Origin: Gavia stellata
Taxonomy: Eukaryota; Chordata; Aves; Gaviiformes; Gaviidae
DNA length: 64,000 nt
Assembly (NCBI RefSeq): GCF_030936135.1
Contig: NC_082595.1
Location: 20,783,930 to 20,847,929, forward strand
Direction: 5' to 3'
The notes beneath the pieces are model-generated. The model did no database searches and was not told where the DNA came from. It saw nothing but the letters and a program-made list of their open reading frames with translations. Every line of letters starts with the position of its first letter. The first letter of the stretch is position 1. This document shows, in pieces, positions 63,244-64,000 of this stretch. The translations under genes and the position numbers were made by a program.

Positions 63244-64000
63244 CTGCAAAGAAAGACAAAAGAACGTCAAGGAATCAGAAAAGAAAGCCGGAAGGAAAAC
63301 AAGGTCACAATGAGGAAGTACCAATGGCTACAAAAGTACAAACAGGATACAACTGCTCTTAACACCCTTCCTGTTAGGCAGACCTCCCGCTCTAACTGTG
63401 ATAAGACTTGTGTGGCTTCCCCCTTATTTCTACTACTTACAGTGGGACTACCAGAGAAGGAGAGACATAGATAGCATTTGCTTCCAGAACAGGTGAAAAA
63501 TTGCCATTATATCAAGCTTACTGAAACCCGCAGAGCACGTTTTGCTTTTAGGCTCACTTAATGTTATCTGCAAGGGAATTTCCAGTGGACATCCATTCTC
63601 CAGATAAATGAATGACCCATGTCATTCAAACACAGCAGAAGAAAACACCACTGGGGATAAAAATTAGGTTCTTGGTTCCCATACTGGTCTCCAGCACACC
63701 TAGCCATAGCAGTTGGATTTGTCCAGCTGACTTTTTCCATTAAAAAAAAGGTTGAAGAAACAGGCAGAAAAGCCACTGAATTCCATCTTTGCCTCCTCCC
63801 AGAAGCTGTCCTTGTTATGGTTGGACTTGATGATCTTACAGGTCTTTTCCAACCTTAGTGATTCTGTGATTCTGTGATGTACATAACAACCAAATGCTAA
63901 ACTTCCAGGAGACAGGGTGTGCAGTCCCACTTTTGGGAAGCTTTCGCTGCAACATGAGCAGGATTTCTTGGAAGTAGGAAAATTCCCTAGCAAATGGTTA
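63244..64000 (-). other. RASGRP3 intron upstream of the 37-nt exon (partial)
   Basis: The first half of C1 (with the CDNCAGF motif) is not found here, so its exon lies beyond the window. The interval contains a short CR1 3' tail. Confidence 0.8.
63812..63878 (+). mobile_element. CR1 LINE 3' tail
   Basis: About 67 bp: ggttggacttgatgatctta, then ggtcttttccaaccttagtg, then the terminal octamer repeat gattctgtgattctgtgat. This is the extreme 3' end of a CR1 element in plus orientation, a severely 5'-truncated insertion. Confidence 0.92.

Noticed and set aside
1-64000. CRISPR arrays, bacterial operons, tRNA, rRNA or prophage
   Set aside because: No regularly spaced repeats, no cloverleaf or rRNA signature, and the gene structure is that of a vertebrate nuclear genome.

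Overview
The window is vertebrate nuclear DNA, most probably from a bird. All recognised genes are split by GT-AG introns. Two interspersed repeats are CR1 LINE fragments, one with the octamer tail (ATTCTGTG-type) typical of sauropsid CR1. Repeat content is otherwise low and the proteins are close to, but not identical with, the human versions I remember. The species cannot be told from the sequence.

Layout. Positions 113-21161 (+) hold nine coding exons, taken to be exons 2 to 10, of ZNF318, a large nuclear protein with two U1/matrin-type zinc fingers. The first exon lies upstream of the window. Its 3' UTR runs to about 21.43 or 22.2 kb. Positions 22.2-31.5 kb are intergenic with no convincing gene. 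Positions 31.6-32.9 kb form a CpG island that is the FAM98A promoter, with a near-perfect ZNF143/THAP11-type site. FAM98A (+) has eight coding exons from 32601 to 49703, giving a 549-residue protein with an RGG-rich tail, and a 3' UTR to about 50.83 kb. Positions 50.8-58.5 kb are intergenic. The last three recognised coding exons of RASGRP3 (-) lie between 63243 and 59670, with a probable poly(A) signal at 58486-58491. FAM98A and RASGRP3 therefore converge tail to tail, as they do in human 2p22.3. ZNF318 is on human 6p21.1, so the interval between ZNF318 and FAM98A spans a chromosomal junction not shared with human.

The three genes are not a functional operon. ZNF318 acts in nuclear transcription and RNA processing, FAM98A in the cytoplasm and RNA-protein complexes, and RASGRP3 as a diacylglycerol-responsive Ras/Rap exchange factor. 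I found no novel system. The most useful observations are the exon models themselves, including a 37-nt exon too short for ORF finding; a 69-bp tandem duplication in the FAM98A RGG domain; an unresolved C-terminal splice choice in RASGRP3; degenerate repeats in the ZNF318 tail; and the synteny junction.
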